A stretch of 64,000 nucleotides of DNA from contig NZ_CP047656.1 in NCBI RefSeq assembly GCF_009906955.1, positions 2,813,001 to 2,877,000 on the forward strand, given 5' to 3'. The position numbers and the translations under genes are program-made. This DNA is from Paraglaciecola mesophila (lineage in GTDB: Bacteria; Pseudomonadota; Gammaproteobacteria; Enterobacterales; Alteromonadaceae). This document shows, one piece after another, positions 46,875 through 57,384 of the stretch. Numbering within the stretch: position 1 is the first letter of the stretch; each line of letters begins with the position of its first letter. Under the pieces are notes generated by a model, which was not told the DNA's origin, made no database searches, and was given only the letters and a program-made list of their open reading frames with translations.

Positions 46875-46907
46875 GTACTAACACTAATTCACTACTGAGG
46901 AACAATC

Positions 46908-47612
46908 ATGAAGCGTATTAACATCTTATCTGCAGCGGCTATGCTGGCATTGACAAGTCAACAAAGTTTGGCGGCTGATATCAGCGTAGAAATTCAAAAT
47001 TTAACCCACGGCCTGTATTTCACGCCTATTGCCGCGGTAGTACACACCCCAGATGCAAGCTTGTTTGAAGTAGGAGAAGCGGCAAGCACAGAACTACAAA
47101 TGATGGCCGAAGGTGGCAGTATCGATGGCATCACTACCCTTGCCTCTGCAGCCGGTGCAGATATGATCGCCAACCCAGCAGGTGGATTACTTGCCCCGAC
47201 GATGAGCACATCAGCTGACGTCATGACCACAGACGGTAACCTAATGCTATCAGTGGTAGCGATGATTTTACCGTCTAACGATGGCTTCGTTGGTTTAGAC
47301 AATTGGGAAATTCCAACCGAAGCAGGTACATATACCGTATTTCTCAATGCTTACGATGCCGGCACCGAAGCCAATGACGAATTACGTGGTAGCGGTGAAC
47401 CCGGTATGCCAGGAATGCCTGTTCCTCCACCTTTAGACCCATTACTAGGTACTGGCGGTAGCGGCGTAGCCGGTGCTGACACCAATGCGACGGTACACAT
47501 TCACCGCGGCAACATTGGTGATGATTCAATGACTGATGGCACAAGCGATGTAAACAACGCCGTTCATCGTTGGTTGAACCCAGTCGCGAAAGTAACAGTA
47601 ACCGTCAGATAA
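46908..47612 (+). CDS. Exported spondin-domain protein
   Basis: This 234-residue protein has a signal peptide (ending SLAA) and one Spondin_N-like domain: VEIQNLTHGLYFTPIAAVVHT at the start, GDLMLS-like NLMLSVVAMILPSNDGFVGL in the middle, FLNAYDAGTEANDE, and the end HIHRGNIGD with AVHRWLNPVAKVTVTV. A proline/glycine stretch (GMPGMPVPPP, about 165) is inserted before the last part. Spondin domains are known from extracellular matrix proteins in animals; bacterial members are exported and uncharacterised. It is followed at 10 bases by a diverged paralogue, so they form an operon. Confidence 0.87.
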   Translation: MKRINILSAAAMLALTSQQSLAADISVEIQNLTHGLYFTPIAAVVHTPDASLFEVGEAASTELQMMAEGGSIDGITTLASAAGADMIANPAGGLLAPTMSTSADVMTTDGNLMLSVVAMILPSNDGFVGLDNWEIPTEAGTYTVFLNAYDAGTEANDELRGSGEPGMPGMPVPPPLDPLLGTGGSGVAGADTNATVHIHRGNIGDDSMTDGTSDVNNAVHRWLNPVAKVTVTVR

Positions 47613-47622
47613 GGAGACTGTT

Positions 47623-48345
47623 ATGCCAAATTTAATCAAACATTATAAAAAAGTGCTTTTACTGGCATTGCCTCTAGCGTTAAGCGCCTGTGATGACGAT
47701 GATACCAGAGAAGTGATCGTTGAAGTTGAAGTACCTGCACCAGAGCCTACGCCCGTGGACGTAAGTTACGAGGTGACCGTTGTTAACTTAACCAACGGAC
47801 AACCTGTATCCCCACCCGCCATCGTCTTACATACTGACGGGAATCTGTGGGCGGTTGGCCAAGTACCTTCTGTTGAGCTAGAGCGGATTGCGGAAGAAGG
47901 CAGCTCAGAATCGTTTCTAACCTTAGGTTTGGCCAGTGCAGGTGGTGACGGCCCCATTACACCTGGCGATCAGCAAACCATCAGTGTCACCATTGAAGAC
48001 ATTACCGATGCTAAGTTGACTATCGCGGCAATGTTGGGCAATACCAATGATGCTTTTACTGGGATCAATGCGTGGGATTTATCTCAATTAGCCGTTGGAG
48101 ACAGCTGGACAACAACGCGCCCTGCCTATGATGCAGGTACAGAGAAAAACACCGAAAGCGCAGCGACAGTGCCCGGGCCTGCTGCAAGCGGCGAAGGGTT
48201 CAACCCTACCCGCGACGATAGTGGTTTTATCTCGATGCACCCGGGAGTTGTGAGCTCTGATGATGGCCTGAGCACGTCGGCCTTAACCGTTGAACATAAG
48301 TTCGACAACCCTGTTATTCGAATTCAGATCACCCGTACCGAATAA
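47623..48345 (+). CDS. Spondin-domain lipoprotein
   Basis: This 240-residue protein starts with a lipoprotein signal (lipobox ALSAC, acylated Cys23) followed by an acidic and then proline-rich linker (CDDDDTREV, PAPEPTPV). The spondin domain shows YEVTVVNLTNGQPVSPPAIVLHT, VGQVPSVELERIAEEG, AMLGNTNDAFTGINAWDL and YDAGTEKNTE, paralleling the preceding protein. The Asp after the lipid cysteine would favour inner-membrane retention by the E. coli +2 rule, though that rule is not reliable in all genera. The pair is probably a tandem duplication with split localisation. A terminator follows. Confidence 0.87.
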   Translation: MPNLIKHYKKVLLLALPLALSACDDDDTREVIVEVEVPAPEPTPVDVSYEVTVVNLTNGQPVSPPAIVLHTDGNLWAVGQVPSVELERIAEEGSSESFLTLGLASAGGDGPITPGDQQTISVTIEDITDAKLTIAAMLGNTNDAFTGINAWDLSQLAVGDSWTTTRPAYDAGTEKNTESAATVPGPAASGEGFNPTRDDSGFISMHPGVVSSDDGLSTSALTVEHKFDNPVIRIQITRTE

Positions 48346-48376
48346 TAAAAAGCACAAAACAAAAGTACACATAAGC

Positions 48377-48413
48377 AAAAAGCGCTTTTCTTGTGAAAGA
48401 TTAGCGCTTTTTT
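48377..48413 (+). terminator. Terminator after the spondin operon
   Basis: AAAAAGCGCT (48377-48386) pairs with AGCGCTTTTTT (48403-48413), with an inner TTTC/GAAA stem. It ends in a T run and separates the spondin pair from the two-component genes. Confidence 0.85.
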
Positions 48414-48449
48414 ATCGCTCTATATGTTTTTACATTTGTGGTATTTACT

Positions 48450-49169
48450 ATGACTGACAGAATTCTCATCGTCGAAGACGACCTTGATATCGCCAACCTA
48501 ATGCGAGTCAACTTACTTGAACTTGGAGTTGAAATAGACCATCAAACAGACGGTCAACTCGCGCTCACGCAAGCTCTCGAAAATGACTATTCAGTTATCT
48601 TATTGGACGTCATGTTACCGAATATGAATGGCCTAGATATTTGTCGCCAAATTCGTGACAAGCGCCCTATGCAAATCATTATTATGCTGACGTCAAAAAA
48701 CTCTGAAACCGACCGTGTTCTGGGGCTAGAGCTAGGCGCAGATGATTATATGACCAAGCCTTTTAGCGTTCGCGAATTGCAAGCAAGGGTGCGCTCCCAA
48801 TTACGCAAGGTGCATGTATTACAACAATCCCATGTGCCATCCCCTCAAGAAAACGACGCTTTGTGCATTGGTAGTTTGCGAATAGAGCAAAAAAATCATC
48901 AGGTATTTTTAGCCGAACAAGAGCTGATATTAACGGCTACAGAGTTTGAACTGCTACATCACCTTGCGAGCCATCCTGGCCAAGTATTCAGCCGCAGCCA
49001 GCTATTGGAATCCGTGTGGGGTTATCATCACAGCGGCTACGAGCATACAGTCAACTCGCATATTAACCGTCTACGAGCCAAGCTCGAAAAAGACGCCACG
49101 TCTCCCAAAATTGTGCAAACAGTTTGGGGAGTGGGCTACAAATTTAATCCTCAAGGGGTATCCGACTAA
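48450..49169 (+). CDS. OmpR-family response regulator
   Basis: This encodes 239 residues from ATG 48450; a GTG four codons earlier is less likely. The receiver has the acidic pocket ILIVEDDLD and acceptor Asp53 in LLDVMLPNMNG, with GADDYMTKPFSVRELQARV at its end. The winged-helix domain shows LTATEFELLHHLASHPGQVFSRSQLLESVWGY and HINRLRAKLEKD. Its stop overlaps the ATG of the partner kinase by one base (TAATG). Targets are unknown; the adjoining spondin operon is a reasonable guess. Confidence 0.92.
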   Translation: MTDRILIVEDDLDIANLMRVNLLELGVEIDHQTDGQLALTQALENDYSVILLDVMLPNMNGLDICRQIRDKRPMQIIIMLTSKNSETDRVLGLELGADDYMTKPFSVRELQARVRSQLRKVHVLQQSHVPSPQENDALCIGSLRIEQKNHQVFLAEQELILTATEFELLHHLASHPGQVFSRSQLLESVWGYHHSGYEHTVNSHINRLRAKLEKDATSPKIVQTVWGVGYKFNPQGVSD

Positions 49170-50668
49170 TGAAAATCTGCTTCTATCAACGCTTAGCCAT
49201 TTCGCTGGTTGCGGTCTTTATGCTGGTGATGATCGCTTGTTTTTATTCCACTAATGAGCTGCAAAAGCTAACGCAACAAGAAGCAGAACAAAAATTACAT
49301 CTCGGTTTGGCTGAACACCTAGTGCAAGATAACCCACTATTAAAAGAAGGAGTTTACGACTATAAGGCACTGGGAAACCTATTCCATACCTTAATGATTT
49401 TAGGCCCGAACTTTGAATTTTATTACCTTGACCCCCGAGGGGAAATCCTCACCTACTCTGCAGAACCGGGCAAAGTCAAAGCGAAGAAAGTCGATATCGC
49501 ACCGATTAAGCACTTGATAAGTGACAGCAAAAGCTTCCCAATCGAAGGAGACGACCCAAGACAACTTGGCCGCCACAAAATATTTTCCGCTGCACCTGTC
49601 TACAATGACAACAAGCTACAAGGTTACCTATACGTCATTATTGGAGGTGAGCGCTACGACTCCATACTGGCCAATTTGAAAAATAGCCAAAGCATGCGTG
49701 AAATAGCGCTGTTTATGTTGGTCGGTTTAACACTATTGTTAATTGCCTTACTCGTGATATTTAAGTACTTCACTACCCCCCTTAGACGCCTTAGCGACGA
49801 CATGGAAAAGGTCCGAGAGGCAGACTTTCATCGGGACCAAGTTCCTCGAGATTTAGCCGTTTGGAATAAAAACAGTCACAATGAAATTGACCGTCTTGGC
49901 TGTGCCTTTACTGATATGCTGAGTCACATTGACGATCAGTTTGAGAAGCTGAGTAAAATCGATACCCAGCGCAGAGTGTTACTAGCGGATTTATCACATG
50001 ATTTGCGCACGCCTCTAGCCAGTTTACAGGGCTACATTGAAACGCTGGCGCTAAACGAAGATACTTTGCCGGCGAAAGACCGCAAACACTTTGTTGATGT
50101 TTCTCTGAAGAACGCCAAAAACCTCAAGCATCTTATCGATCAAATATTCGAACTGGCCTACTTAGAAGGCGGGCAAGTTACCTTGCATCAAGAGCCTTTC
50201 CCCTTAGGTGAATTACTTCACGATGTAGCAGCAAAGTTTGCGTTAGATGCTCAAAATAAAGGCATTGAAATTCGGGTTATTCCGAACCATTTTGAATATC
50301 ACGTATTCGCCGACATCGGTAAGCTAGAACGGGTACTAACCAACCTTATCGCAAACGCCATTCGCCATACGCCAGCAAATGGCCAGGTCGACTTAGCCGT
50401 AGCAATTCACAATGACAAGCTAAGGGTAGATATTCGCGATACAGGTATTGGCATCAGTGATAAGGAAATCGCCTTTATTTTCGATGCCCGCTATCAAGCA
50501 AGTAACACAGAAAAAGACACATGTAGTCATGCAGGTTTAGGGTTGGCCATATGTCAGAAGTTGATGGTGCTGCTCAATTCTGACCTAAAAGTAGAAAGTA
50601 AATTAGGTAAAGGCACCTGTTTTAGTTTTGAGCTAACCTTGGTTAATGGCGGTCCTTTAGCTCACTAG
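49169..50668 (+). CDS. Sensor histidine kinase partner of the OmpR-family regulator
   Basis: This 499-residue kinase has membrane helices at about 9-27 and 179-198 enclosing a periplasmic sensor of about 150 residues with a PAS-like PDC look (NFEFYYLDPRGEILTYSAEPG). HAMP follows (about 198-255), then His277 in [19 protein letters not shown] box NLIANAIRHTPANG, and G boxes DTGIGIS and HAGLGLAI. The ligand is unknown. It overlaps the regulator by one base and ends 56 bases before the DUF2065 gene. Confidence 0.92.
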   Translation: MKICFYQRLAISLVAVFMLVMIACFYSTNELQKLTQQEAEQKLHLGLAEHLVQDNPLLKEGVYDYKALGNLFHTLMILGPNFEFYYLDPRGEILTYSAEPGKVKAKKVDIAPIKHLISDSKSFPIEGDDPRQLGRHKIFSAAPVYNDNKLQGYLYVIIGGERYDSILANLKNSQSMREIALFMLVGLTLLLIALLVIFKYFTTPLRRLSDDMEKVREADFHRDQVPRDLAVWNKNSHNEIDRLGCAFTDMLSHIDDQFEKLSKIDTQRRVLLADLSHDLRTPLASLQGYIETLALNEDTLPAKDRKHFVDVSLKNAKNLKHLIDQIFELAYLEGGQVTLHQEPFPLGELLHDVAAKFALDAQNKGIEIRVIPNHFEYHVFADIGKLERVLTNLIANAIRHTPANGQVDLAVAIHNDKLRVDIRDTGIGISDKEIAFIFDARYQASNTEKDTCSHAGLGLAICQKLMVLLNSDLKVESKLGKGTCFSFELTLVNGGPLAH

Positions 50669-50724
50669 GGCATGGGATCAATTTGCTATATCATATAGCG
50701 CTCGATTCATTTTAGAGCGCTTTT

Positions 50725-50910
50725 ATGCTGCATACTTTACTCACTGCCTTCGCATTAGTATTAATTATTGAAGGCATCGGCCCCATGTTATTTCCAAACA
50801 AATGGCGGAATTACCTACAACAAATGGTAGAACAGCCGGTAAATCAACTACGTAGCATTGGCGGCACACTTGTCACTATAGGCTTAGTCAGCCTGTTTTT
50901 CCTGATATAA
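50725..50910 (+). CDS. yjeT: DUF2065 small membrane protein (YjeT family)
   Basis: This 61-residue protein has two hydrophobic segments (about 2-20 and 45-61) and the family sequence ALVLIIEGIGPMLFPNKWR. YjeT/DUF2065 lies upstream of purA in many gammaproteobacteria, including E. coli, and the same order holds here (81 bases before purA). Function is unknown. Confidence 0.9.
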   Translation: MLHTLLTAFALVLIIEGIGPMLFPNKWRNYLQQMVEQPVNQLRSIGGTLVTIGLVSLFFLI

Positions 50911-50988
50911 AAATTAAGCACATTTTTGTATTCAGATGCTGGCGGAAATTTGATAGGATCCCCGCCTAATTTTCTGACACTTCTCTAA

Positions 50989-52290
<1,302 letters not shown>

Positions 52291-52312
52291 TAGCCAATTG
52301 CTGTAATCTGGA

Positions 52313-52339
52313 AGCCGCTTCATTAAGCGGCTTTTTTTA
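52313..52339 (+). terminator. Rho-independent terminator after purA
   Basis: AGCCGCTT (52313-52320) pairs with AAGCGGCT (52325-52332) around CATT, followed by seven T. Confidence 0.92.
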
Positions 52340-52380
52340 TGTCCGTTCTTTTTACCCATGTTCAACCTAAAGGAAACACC

Positions 52381-52800
52381 ATGACCATCATGCCTTTTCA
52401 TCTCGCTATTCCGGTAACCGATTTAGTCGCAAGCAAAACATTTTATGGCGAGCTATTAGGTTGCGAGCAAGGTCGCTCTTCAGAAAACTGGATAGATTGG
52501 AATTTCTTTGGTCACCAACTAGTCACACATTTGGTTGCGGCAATGCCCAGCCATCCCGCCCCCAATAAGGTCGATAATAAAGCCGTACCTGTGCCGCATT
52601 TCGGTGTGGTACTGGCAATGTGCGATTGGCAAGATTTAGCGGCTCGGTTGCAAGCCGCCAACGTCAGTTTCGTAATAGAGCCTTATGTACGCTTTAAAGG
52701 GGAACCAGGAGAGCAGGCCACACTTTTTTTACTCGACCCATGTGGCAATGCTCTGGAATTTAAGGCATTTAACGATATTGGTCAGCTGTTCGCCGGTTGA
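52381..52800 (+). CDS. VOC-family (glyoxalase/bleomycin-resistance fold) protein
   Basis: This encodes 139 residues from ATG 52381, preceded by AAAGGAAACACC; an in-frame start at 52339 lies in the purA terminator and is rejected. The VOC pattern is clear: FHLAIPVTDLVASKTFYGELLGC, the metal-type His in FHLAI and VPHFGV, and the final FLLDPCGNALEFK with its Glu. Such proteins are dioxygenases, isomerases or resistance proteins; the substrate cannot be told. Its last 19 bases overlap antisense with the YitT gene. Confidence 0.85.
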   Translation: MTIMPFHLAIPVTDLVASKTFYGELLGCEQGRSSENWIDWNFFGHQLVTHLVAAMPSHPAPNKVDNKAVPVPHFGVVLAMCDWQDLAARLQAANVSFVIEPYVRFKGEPGEQATLFLLDPCGNALEFKAFNDIGQLFAG

Positions 52801-53483
52801 TTAGAAACCTTAGCAGTTTGGATTTGTTGGATAGTTTTTGCTTCTTGAGCCGTTTCTGAGGTTAGCTCTGCCATGGTTTCAGCATAGTTACTATGATAAC
52901 GCCCTGGTTTATGATTTACCGCCAAAATAACGTTGGTGGTAACCATCCCAGCCAATGAAATAGCCAACAAAATAGGGTTCATAACAAATAACGCCCCGAC
53001 CACAATCAGGCTATCTACCACTAGTTGAAACGTGCCAGCACGAATACCTCGGCTACCTTGCAAGTAAAACGCAAGGATCCCTAAGCCGCCTAAACTCGAT
53101 TTATGTCTGAATAAAATTAGCATACCCATACCAATGAGCATGCCACCTACGACTGCGCCAAAAACGGGTTGAATATCGCTAAGCGAAATAAACAAATGCA
53201 TATTTTCCACCAGCACAGACACCAATGAAATTGTCACAAACGTGTTGAGGGTAAAACGCCAACCCAGCTGTTTAAGGGCGATATAATAAAAGGGCAAGTT
53301 AACAAGAAAAAACAGTAAACCAAATTTAATAGGTACAAACTGACTCAGCAGTAACGCGATACCCGCAGTACCACCAATCAATAAGCCTAATGTTTTGAAG
53401 ATGGCTAAGCCTAAACCAACAAACACAGTGCCACTTAATATGGCCAATACATCTTCGTAAAATCGATGAGTTGAGGAATGCAT
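52782..53483 (-). CDS. YitT-family membrane protein
   Basis: This encodes 233 residues from ATG 53483 with GGAGAAATAAAGGT upstream; a longer frame to 53513 is unlikely. Five hydrophobic segments fit YitT (DUF161): LSGTVFVGLGLAIFKTLGLLIGGTAGIALLL near the N-terminus, then FLVNLPFYYIALKQLGWRF and VVGGMLIGMGMLILFRHKSSLGG. Unlike many YitT proteins it lacks the C-terminal DUF2179 cytoplasmic domain and ends in a Gln/Thr-rich tail. The function of the family is unknown. Its 3' end overlaps the VOC gene by 19 bases. Confidence 0.87.
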   Translation of the reverse strand: MHSSTHRFYEDVLAILSGTVFVGLGLAIFKTLGLLIGGTAGIALLLSQFVPIKFGLLFFLVNLPFYYIALKQLGWRFTLNTFVTISLVSVLVENMHLFISLSDIQPVFGAVVGGMLIGMGMLILFRHKSSLGGLGILAFYLQGSRGIRAGTFQLVVDSLIVVGALFVMNPILLAISLAGMVTTNVILAVNHKPGRYHSNYAETMAELTSETAQEAKTIQQIQTAKVSNQPANS

Positions 53484-53838
53484 ACCTTTATTTCTCCTAG
53501 AACCTTCCAGCACTTATGCGGGTTGCAACCGCGTCACTGGATATATTTTGAGCAAGTCTATGCTTTCGAGGGGCGGCATTGTACAGTAATAAAGCGCCCT
53601 TACCAGCCTTATTCTTTTTTCGGTTAACAGCATGTAAACAACTGATATTAAATGTAAAAATAAATTTTAACTTTCATTTTTTAGGGCAAAATTTCCGCTC
53701 ATTTTTTGGCATGTTGTTGCTGGTTAAGACGAACAGCAGAATAAATATATTTGTTTCAATTTTGCACTATGCGTACCCGCTGCTTGGCGATATGCTAGTT
53801 ACCCTTTTTTAAAGCTGTCTAATGACTCAGGAGACCCA
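53484..53838. other. Gene-free region between the YitT and aminotransferase genes
   Basis: About 355 bases, very AT-rich in the second half. A 77-codon frame (53579-53812) has no ribosome site and no family likeness, so it is not called. No confident promoter or hairpin is seen. Confidence 0.5.
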
Positions 53839-55035
53839 GTGTCGATTTGTGTGCCACAAGGAATTATTTCGCTAGATAACATTTTGCCCGACGAACCTTT
53901 ATTAATGATGGGGGCTGGGCCGGTACCTATTCCGGCCAAAGTAGCGGCAGCGAACGGCATAGTGATCAACCACCTTGGCGACACCATGGCGCAGATTATC
54001 GAACAAGTAAAAGTCATGTCGCGATATGTATTTCAAACCGAAAAAGGCTTGATTTTAGGTGTTGCAGGTCCAGGCTCTGCCGCCATGGAAATGGCAGTAG
54101 CAAACCTAGTGCGCCCAGGTGACAATGTATTGAGTATTTGCAATGGCTTCTTCAGTAGTCGCCTGGCGGAAATGGCTGAACGTTTACAAGCCAATGTCAC
54201 TAAGGTGGTGATTGACGAGCGCCAAGCTGCCAGTGCAGAAGCAGTAGAACAACACATTATACGTACTCAGCCCAACGTACTGACCATAGTACAAGGGGAA
54301 ACCTCAAATACAGTGCACAATGCCGAACTCGAGCAGATTTGCCGTGTTGCGAAAAAGCATAACTGTATGGTGATAGTGGATGCCGTATGCACCCTAAGTA
54401 CGATGGAATTAGCCATGGACGACTGGGGTATTGATGCTGTGATCACGGGTGGCCAGAAAGGCTTGTCGTGTATCCCTGGAGTATCTTTGGTGGGTTTTTC
54501 AGAAAAAGCGTGGAATTTCATTGAGTCTCGCACAGACCAATTGCGCCACTGGTGCCTTGACGCCAAGTTAGGTCATCAATTTTGGTATAAAAAATCTTAT
54601 CACTATACCGCCCCAGTCTCTGGTATTTTAGCTATTCACGAAGCTTTGCGCTTAGTATGCACAGAAACCCTACCTGTTCGTTTTGCCCGTCATGAACGCT
54701 GCTCAAAAGCGTTGCAAGCAGCGATAGAAGGTATGGGGTTAGATTTGTACGTTGAGCAGCTAGCGCGACTAAACTCTGTCGTCGGTATTCGCTTACCCCA
54801 AGATATTATTGGTAAAGAGGTGTTACGCACCATGTCGAACCGCTACCGAGTGGAAATATCCGGCTCATTTGGACCCAATATCATACGCATTGGGCAAATG
54901 GGTGAGCAGTGCCGTACTCATAACCTATTTCGTACCATCCATGCTTTAGGTTCAGCCTTTATTGATTTAGGGTACAAGCTAGACTTACCTACCGGTATGG
55001 CAGCCCTTGAGAGTACGTTAGACAATATGCGCTAA
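53839..55035 (+). CDS. Class V aminotransferase (alanine/serine-glyoxylate type)
   Basis: This 398-residue PLP enzyme starts at GTG 53839 behind a CAGGAG ribosome site. It shows LLMMGAGPVPIPAKV at the start, the cofactor-binding GPGSAAMEMAVANL, VIVDAVCTLSTMEL with the PLP Asp181, and Lys207 in TGGQKGLSCIPGVSLV. This fits the alanine-glyoxylate/serine-glyoxylate aminotransferase family; which amino donor is used cannot be told. It stands alone, with an opposite-strand neighbour upstream. Confidence 0.88.
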   Translation: MSICVPQGIISLDNILPDEPLLMMGAGPVPIPAKVAAANGIVINHLGDTMAQIIEQVKVMSRYVFQTEKGLILGVAGPGSAAMEMAVANLVRPGDNVLSICNGFFSSRLAEMAERLQANVTKVVIDERQAASAEAVEQHIIRTQPNVLTIVQGETSNTVHNAELEQICRVAKKHNCMVIVDAVCTLSTMELAMDDWGIDAVITGGQKGLSCIPGVSLVGFSEKAWNFIESRTDQLRHWCLDAKLGHQFWYKKSYHYTAPVSGILAIHEALRLVCTETLPVRFARHERCSKALQAAIEGMGLDLYVEQLARLNSVVGIRLPQDIIGKEVLRTMSNRYRVEISGSFGPNIIRIGQMGEQCRTHNLFRTIHALGSAFIDLGYKLDLPTGMAALESTLDNMR

Positions 55036-55057
55036 CCCCCGATTCTTGTTTATTGAT

Positions 55058-55082
55058 GCAAAGCAATGGCCTATTGCTTTGC
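55058..55082. terminator. Perfect stem-loop after the aminotransferase gene
   Basis: GCAAAGCAAT (55058-55067) and ATTGCTTTGC (55073-55082) form a ten-base-pair stem around GGCCT. No T run follows, so it is called a terminator only tentatively. Confidence 0.5.
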
Positions 55083-55247
55083 ACCTGCGCCTTTAAAGAT
55101 CCTCTTCCAGTTACCCATGTTATAAGAACTCTTCTATGCTTAAATAGCCAAAGGGATAGCTTATTCTTGCTGTCATTTTGCTGCATTTCCCTTGTGTTAT
55201 AACGGATTAACTCACTTTGCTTTTAAGCAAAAATACAGGAGAAGAGC

Positions 55248-56270
55248 ATGTCTAAACTCATACTTTCATTGGATGGAGGCGGTATTCGCGGTGCGGCGAC
55301 AACGCAATTTTTAACCCATGTTGAAAAATCCCTGCAACAAAAACATAAAAAGTCGCTCAGAGACTGCGTCGACTTTTACGCAGGAACCAGTACCGGCAGT
55401 CTTATCGCATTAGCACTGGCCACCACCGACATGGACATTCAAGACATTAATAAATTATACAGTGTCACCAATGCGAAAAAGATTTTCGCCGAAAATCGGG
55501 GCTTTTTAGAATTAGATGGTGTTAACGCCCCTAAGTATAAAGCGGATGGTAAAACGGAAATTTTAAAAAAATCACTCGGCCAAGCAAAGATAAAAGACGT
55601 GCCTGAAGGCAAACATATTTTGGCCGTCACCTATGGTGTCGAAAAACACCGCCCGTATGTGATTAAATCGACCCGTAGTGAGTTTCAAAACTTGCTCTCA
55701 TACCAAGTGGCTGATGCCTCAAGCGCCGCTCCCACTTATTTCCCCACCCGAGACATGGCCCTACCTCCAGACAATGAACAAGCCTGGTTAATTGATGGCG
55801 GCGTGGTAGCGAACAACCCGGCCATGTGCGCCATTGCCGAAGCCTGTCGCCTATGGCCTGATGCCGTCCGGCGCGTGCTATCGATTGGCACTGGCACACA
55901 AACTCGGAAAATCAATGGGCCAGACTCTCGTCACTGGGGAGCACTCCAATGGATGCTAAAAGGCTGCATTATCGATGTATTGTCAGATGAAAAAGTCGTA
56001 GGTTATCAAGCTATTACTATAACGCCACCAGGTCATTACATACGAGTTAATGCAGAAATGCGCGAGCAACCGGGGTTCGAAAAAGCCCCAGATGATGCAA
56101 TGGACGACATCAGCCAAACCAATATTAAACGCCTTAAGGGCATGGGTGATTTCTGGTTCTCACAATATGGCGAAGCTGTTGTTGAGTTACTGAACAATAG
56201 CTACGAGGGACCTTCGCTTGACCGAATTGACCCAACAAGCGGCAAGCCAATTGTGTATAAGCCAGATTGA
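55248..56270 (+). CDS. Patatin-like phospholipase
   Basis: This 340-residue protein starts behind ACAGGAGAAGAGC. It has the oxyanion motif DGGGIRG (9-15), the nucleophile elbow GTSTG (46-50, Ser48) and the catalytic dyad Asp183 in LIDGGVVANN. It is a serine lipid hydrolase without a signal peptide. It resembles the phospholipase effectors (CapV type) of CBASS defence systems, but no nucleotide cyclase is adjacent, so a defence role is not supported here. Its 3' end is four bases from the convergent PPK2 gene. Confidence 0.88.
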   Translation: MSKLILSLDGGGIRGAATTQFLTHVEKSLQQKHKKSLRDCVDFYAGTSTGSLIALALATTDMDIQDINKLYSVTNAKKIFAENRGFLELDGVNAPKYKADGKTEILKKSLGQAKIKDVPEGKHILAVTYGVEKHRPYVIKSTRSEFQNLLSYQVADASSAAPTYFPTRDMALPPDNEQAWLIDGGVVANNPAMCAIAEACRLWPDAVRRVLSIGTGTQTRKINGPDSRHWGALQWMLKGCIIDVLSDEKVVGYQAITITPPGHYIRVNAEMREQPGFEKAPDDAMDDISQTNIKRLKGMGDFWFSQYGEAVVELLNNSYEGPSLDRIDPTSGKPIVYKPD

Positions 56271-56273
56271 AAC

Positions 56274-57152
56274 TTATTTCGACTGATCAACCAAAAGCGT
56301 GCGCAAACGCTGCAATTCTAGTTTGCGCTGCTCATCAACTTCCGGATAGTGCATATCCAACGATTCGAATGTTTCCACTATGGTTTTAGCGATGATCAAG
56401 CGCGCATTCCGCTTGTCATCCGCGGGGATCACATACCAAGGAGCCTCATTGCTGGTAGTCGAACCAATACAATCTTCGTAGGCGTGCATATACTGCGGCC
56501 AAAACTCACGCTCTTGTATATCGGCATCGCTGAATTTCCAGTTTTTATCTGGGTCATCAATACGTGCTAAAAAGCGCTTGCGCTGCTCTTCTTTAGATAA
56601 GTGTAAAAAGAATTTAATCACTCGAGTGCCATTTCGATGCAAGTGCTGCTCTAAATCATTGATCGAGCGGAAACGTTCGCGCCATATATGCTCTTTGTGC
56701 ATGGCTTCATCAGGGATGTGTTGGCTGTGCAAAATTTCAGGATGTACACGGGCAATTAGCACTTCTTCATAGTATGAGCGGTTAAAAATCCCGATACGTC
56801 CTCGCTCCGGTAATGCTAGATTCGAACGCCACAAAAAATCGTGCTCTAGCTCATTTTGACTGGGGTGTTTGAAGCTATGTACTTGGCACCCTTGAGGGTT
56901 AATACCCGACATTACATGTCGAATTGAGCTGTCTTTGCCAGCCGCGTCCATGGCTTGAAAAATTATCAGAACAGAGTGTTCGTTCGACGCATATAACTTG
57001 CGCTGCAAATCACTCATTTTATCGATTTGCTTCTTTAGCTTCTTTTTATAATGCTTTTTAGACGTGTATAAAGGCGTGATATCCGTAGGCCGTTGATGCA
57101 GGTCACACGCCTCACCCTGTTTCGCCCGAAAGTCTGCTGGATTAATTTTCAT
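56274..57152 (-). CDS. Polyphosphate kinase 2 family protein
   Basis: This 292-residue cytoplasmic kinase transfers phosphate between polyphosphate and nucleotides. It shows Walker [16 protein letters not shown] (66-80), Walker [16 protein letters not shown] (118-132) and the lid region [20 protein letters not shown]. The single PPK2 domain and short N-terminus fit the PPK2 classes that act on nucleoside mono- or diphosphates. Which class cannot be told by eye. It is monocistronic. Confidence 0.92.
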   Translation of the reverse strand: MKINPADFRAKQGEACDLHQRPTDITPLYTSKKHYKKKLKKQIDKMSDLQRKLYASNEHSVLIIFQAMDAAGKDSSIRHVMSGINPQGCQVHSFKHPSQNELEHDFLWRSNLALPERGRIGIFNRSYYEEVLIARVHPEILHSQHIPDEAMHKEHIWRERFRSINDLEQHLHRNGTRVIKFFLHLSKEEQRKRFLARIDDPDKNWKFSDADIQEREFWPQYMHAYEDCIGSTTSNEAPWYVIPADDKRNARLIIAKTIVETFESLDMHYPEVDEQRKLELQRLRTLLVDQSK

Positions 57153-57319
57153 ATTTCCTCCATCACTTACCGTTTACGCAAGACTCTGCTGTTATAGCCT
57201 ACGTGTCAAATAGCAATATCACAGTGGTTATTGTGCAAATAGGGGTAGACTCAAGATAAACGGGCAACAATCAAAACAACCAGACACTTGGCGCAAAAAT
57301 AATAAGTCTGCCAAACGAA

Positions 57320-57345
57320 AAAGCGGTAGCCCGAGCTACCGCTTT
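57320..57345 (-). terminator. Terminator after the TonB-dependent receptor gene
   Basis: AAAGCGGTAGC (57320-57330) and GCTACCGCTTT (57335-57345) form an eleven-base-pair stem around CCGA. On the minus strand it is followed by a TTTTTCG tract, ending the receptor transcript. Confidence 0.85.
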
Positions 57346-57384
57346 AAATATTACACTTTGGACGTCTAATTCAGCGTTAAAATC

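Noticed and set aside
53579..53812. 77-codon ORF before the aminotransferase gene
   Set aside because: It has no ribosome site and an AT-rich chance-like composition.
55248..57152. Patatin plus PPK2 as a CBASS-like defence island
   Set aside because: There is no CD-NTase, no Cap accessory gene and no mobile-element context. The genes are convergent, and PPK2 is a housekeeping kinase.
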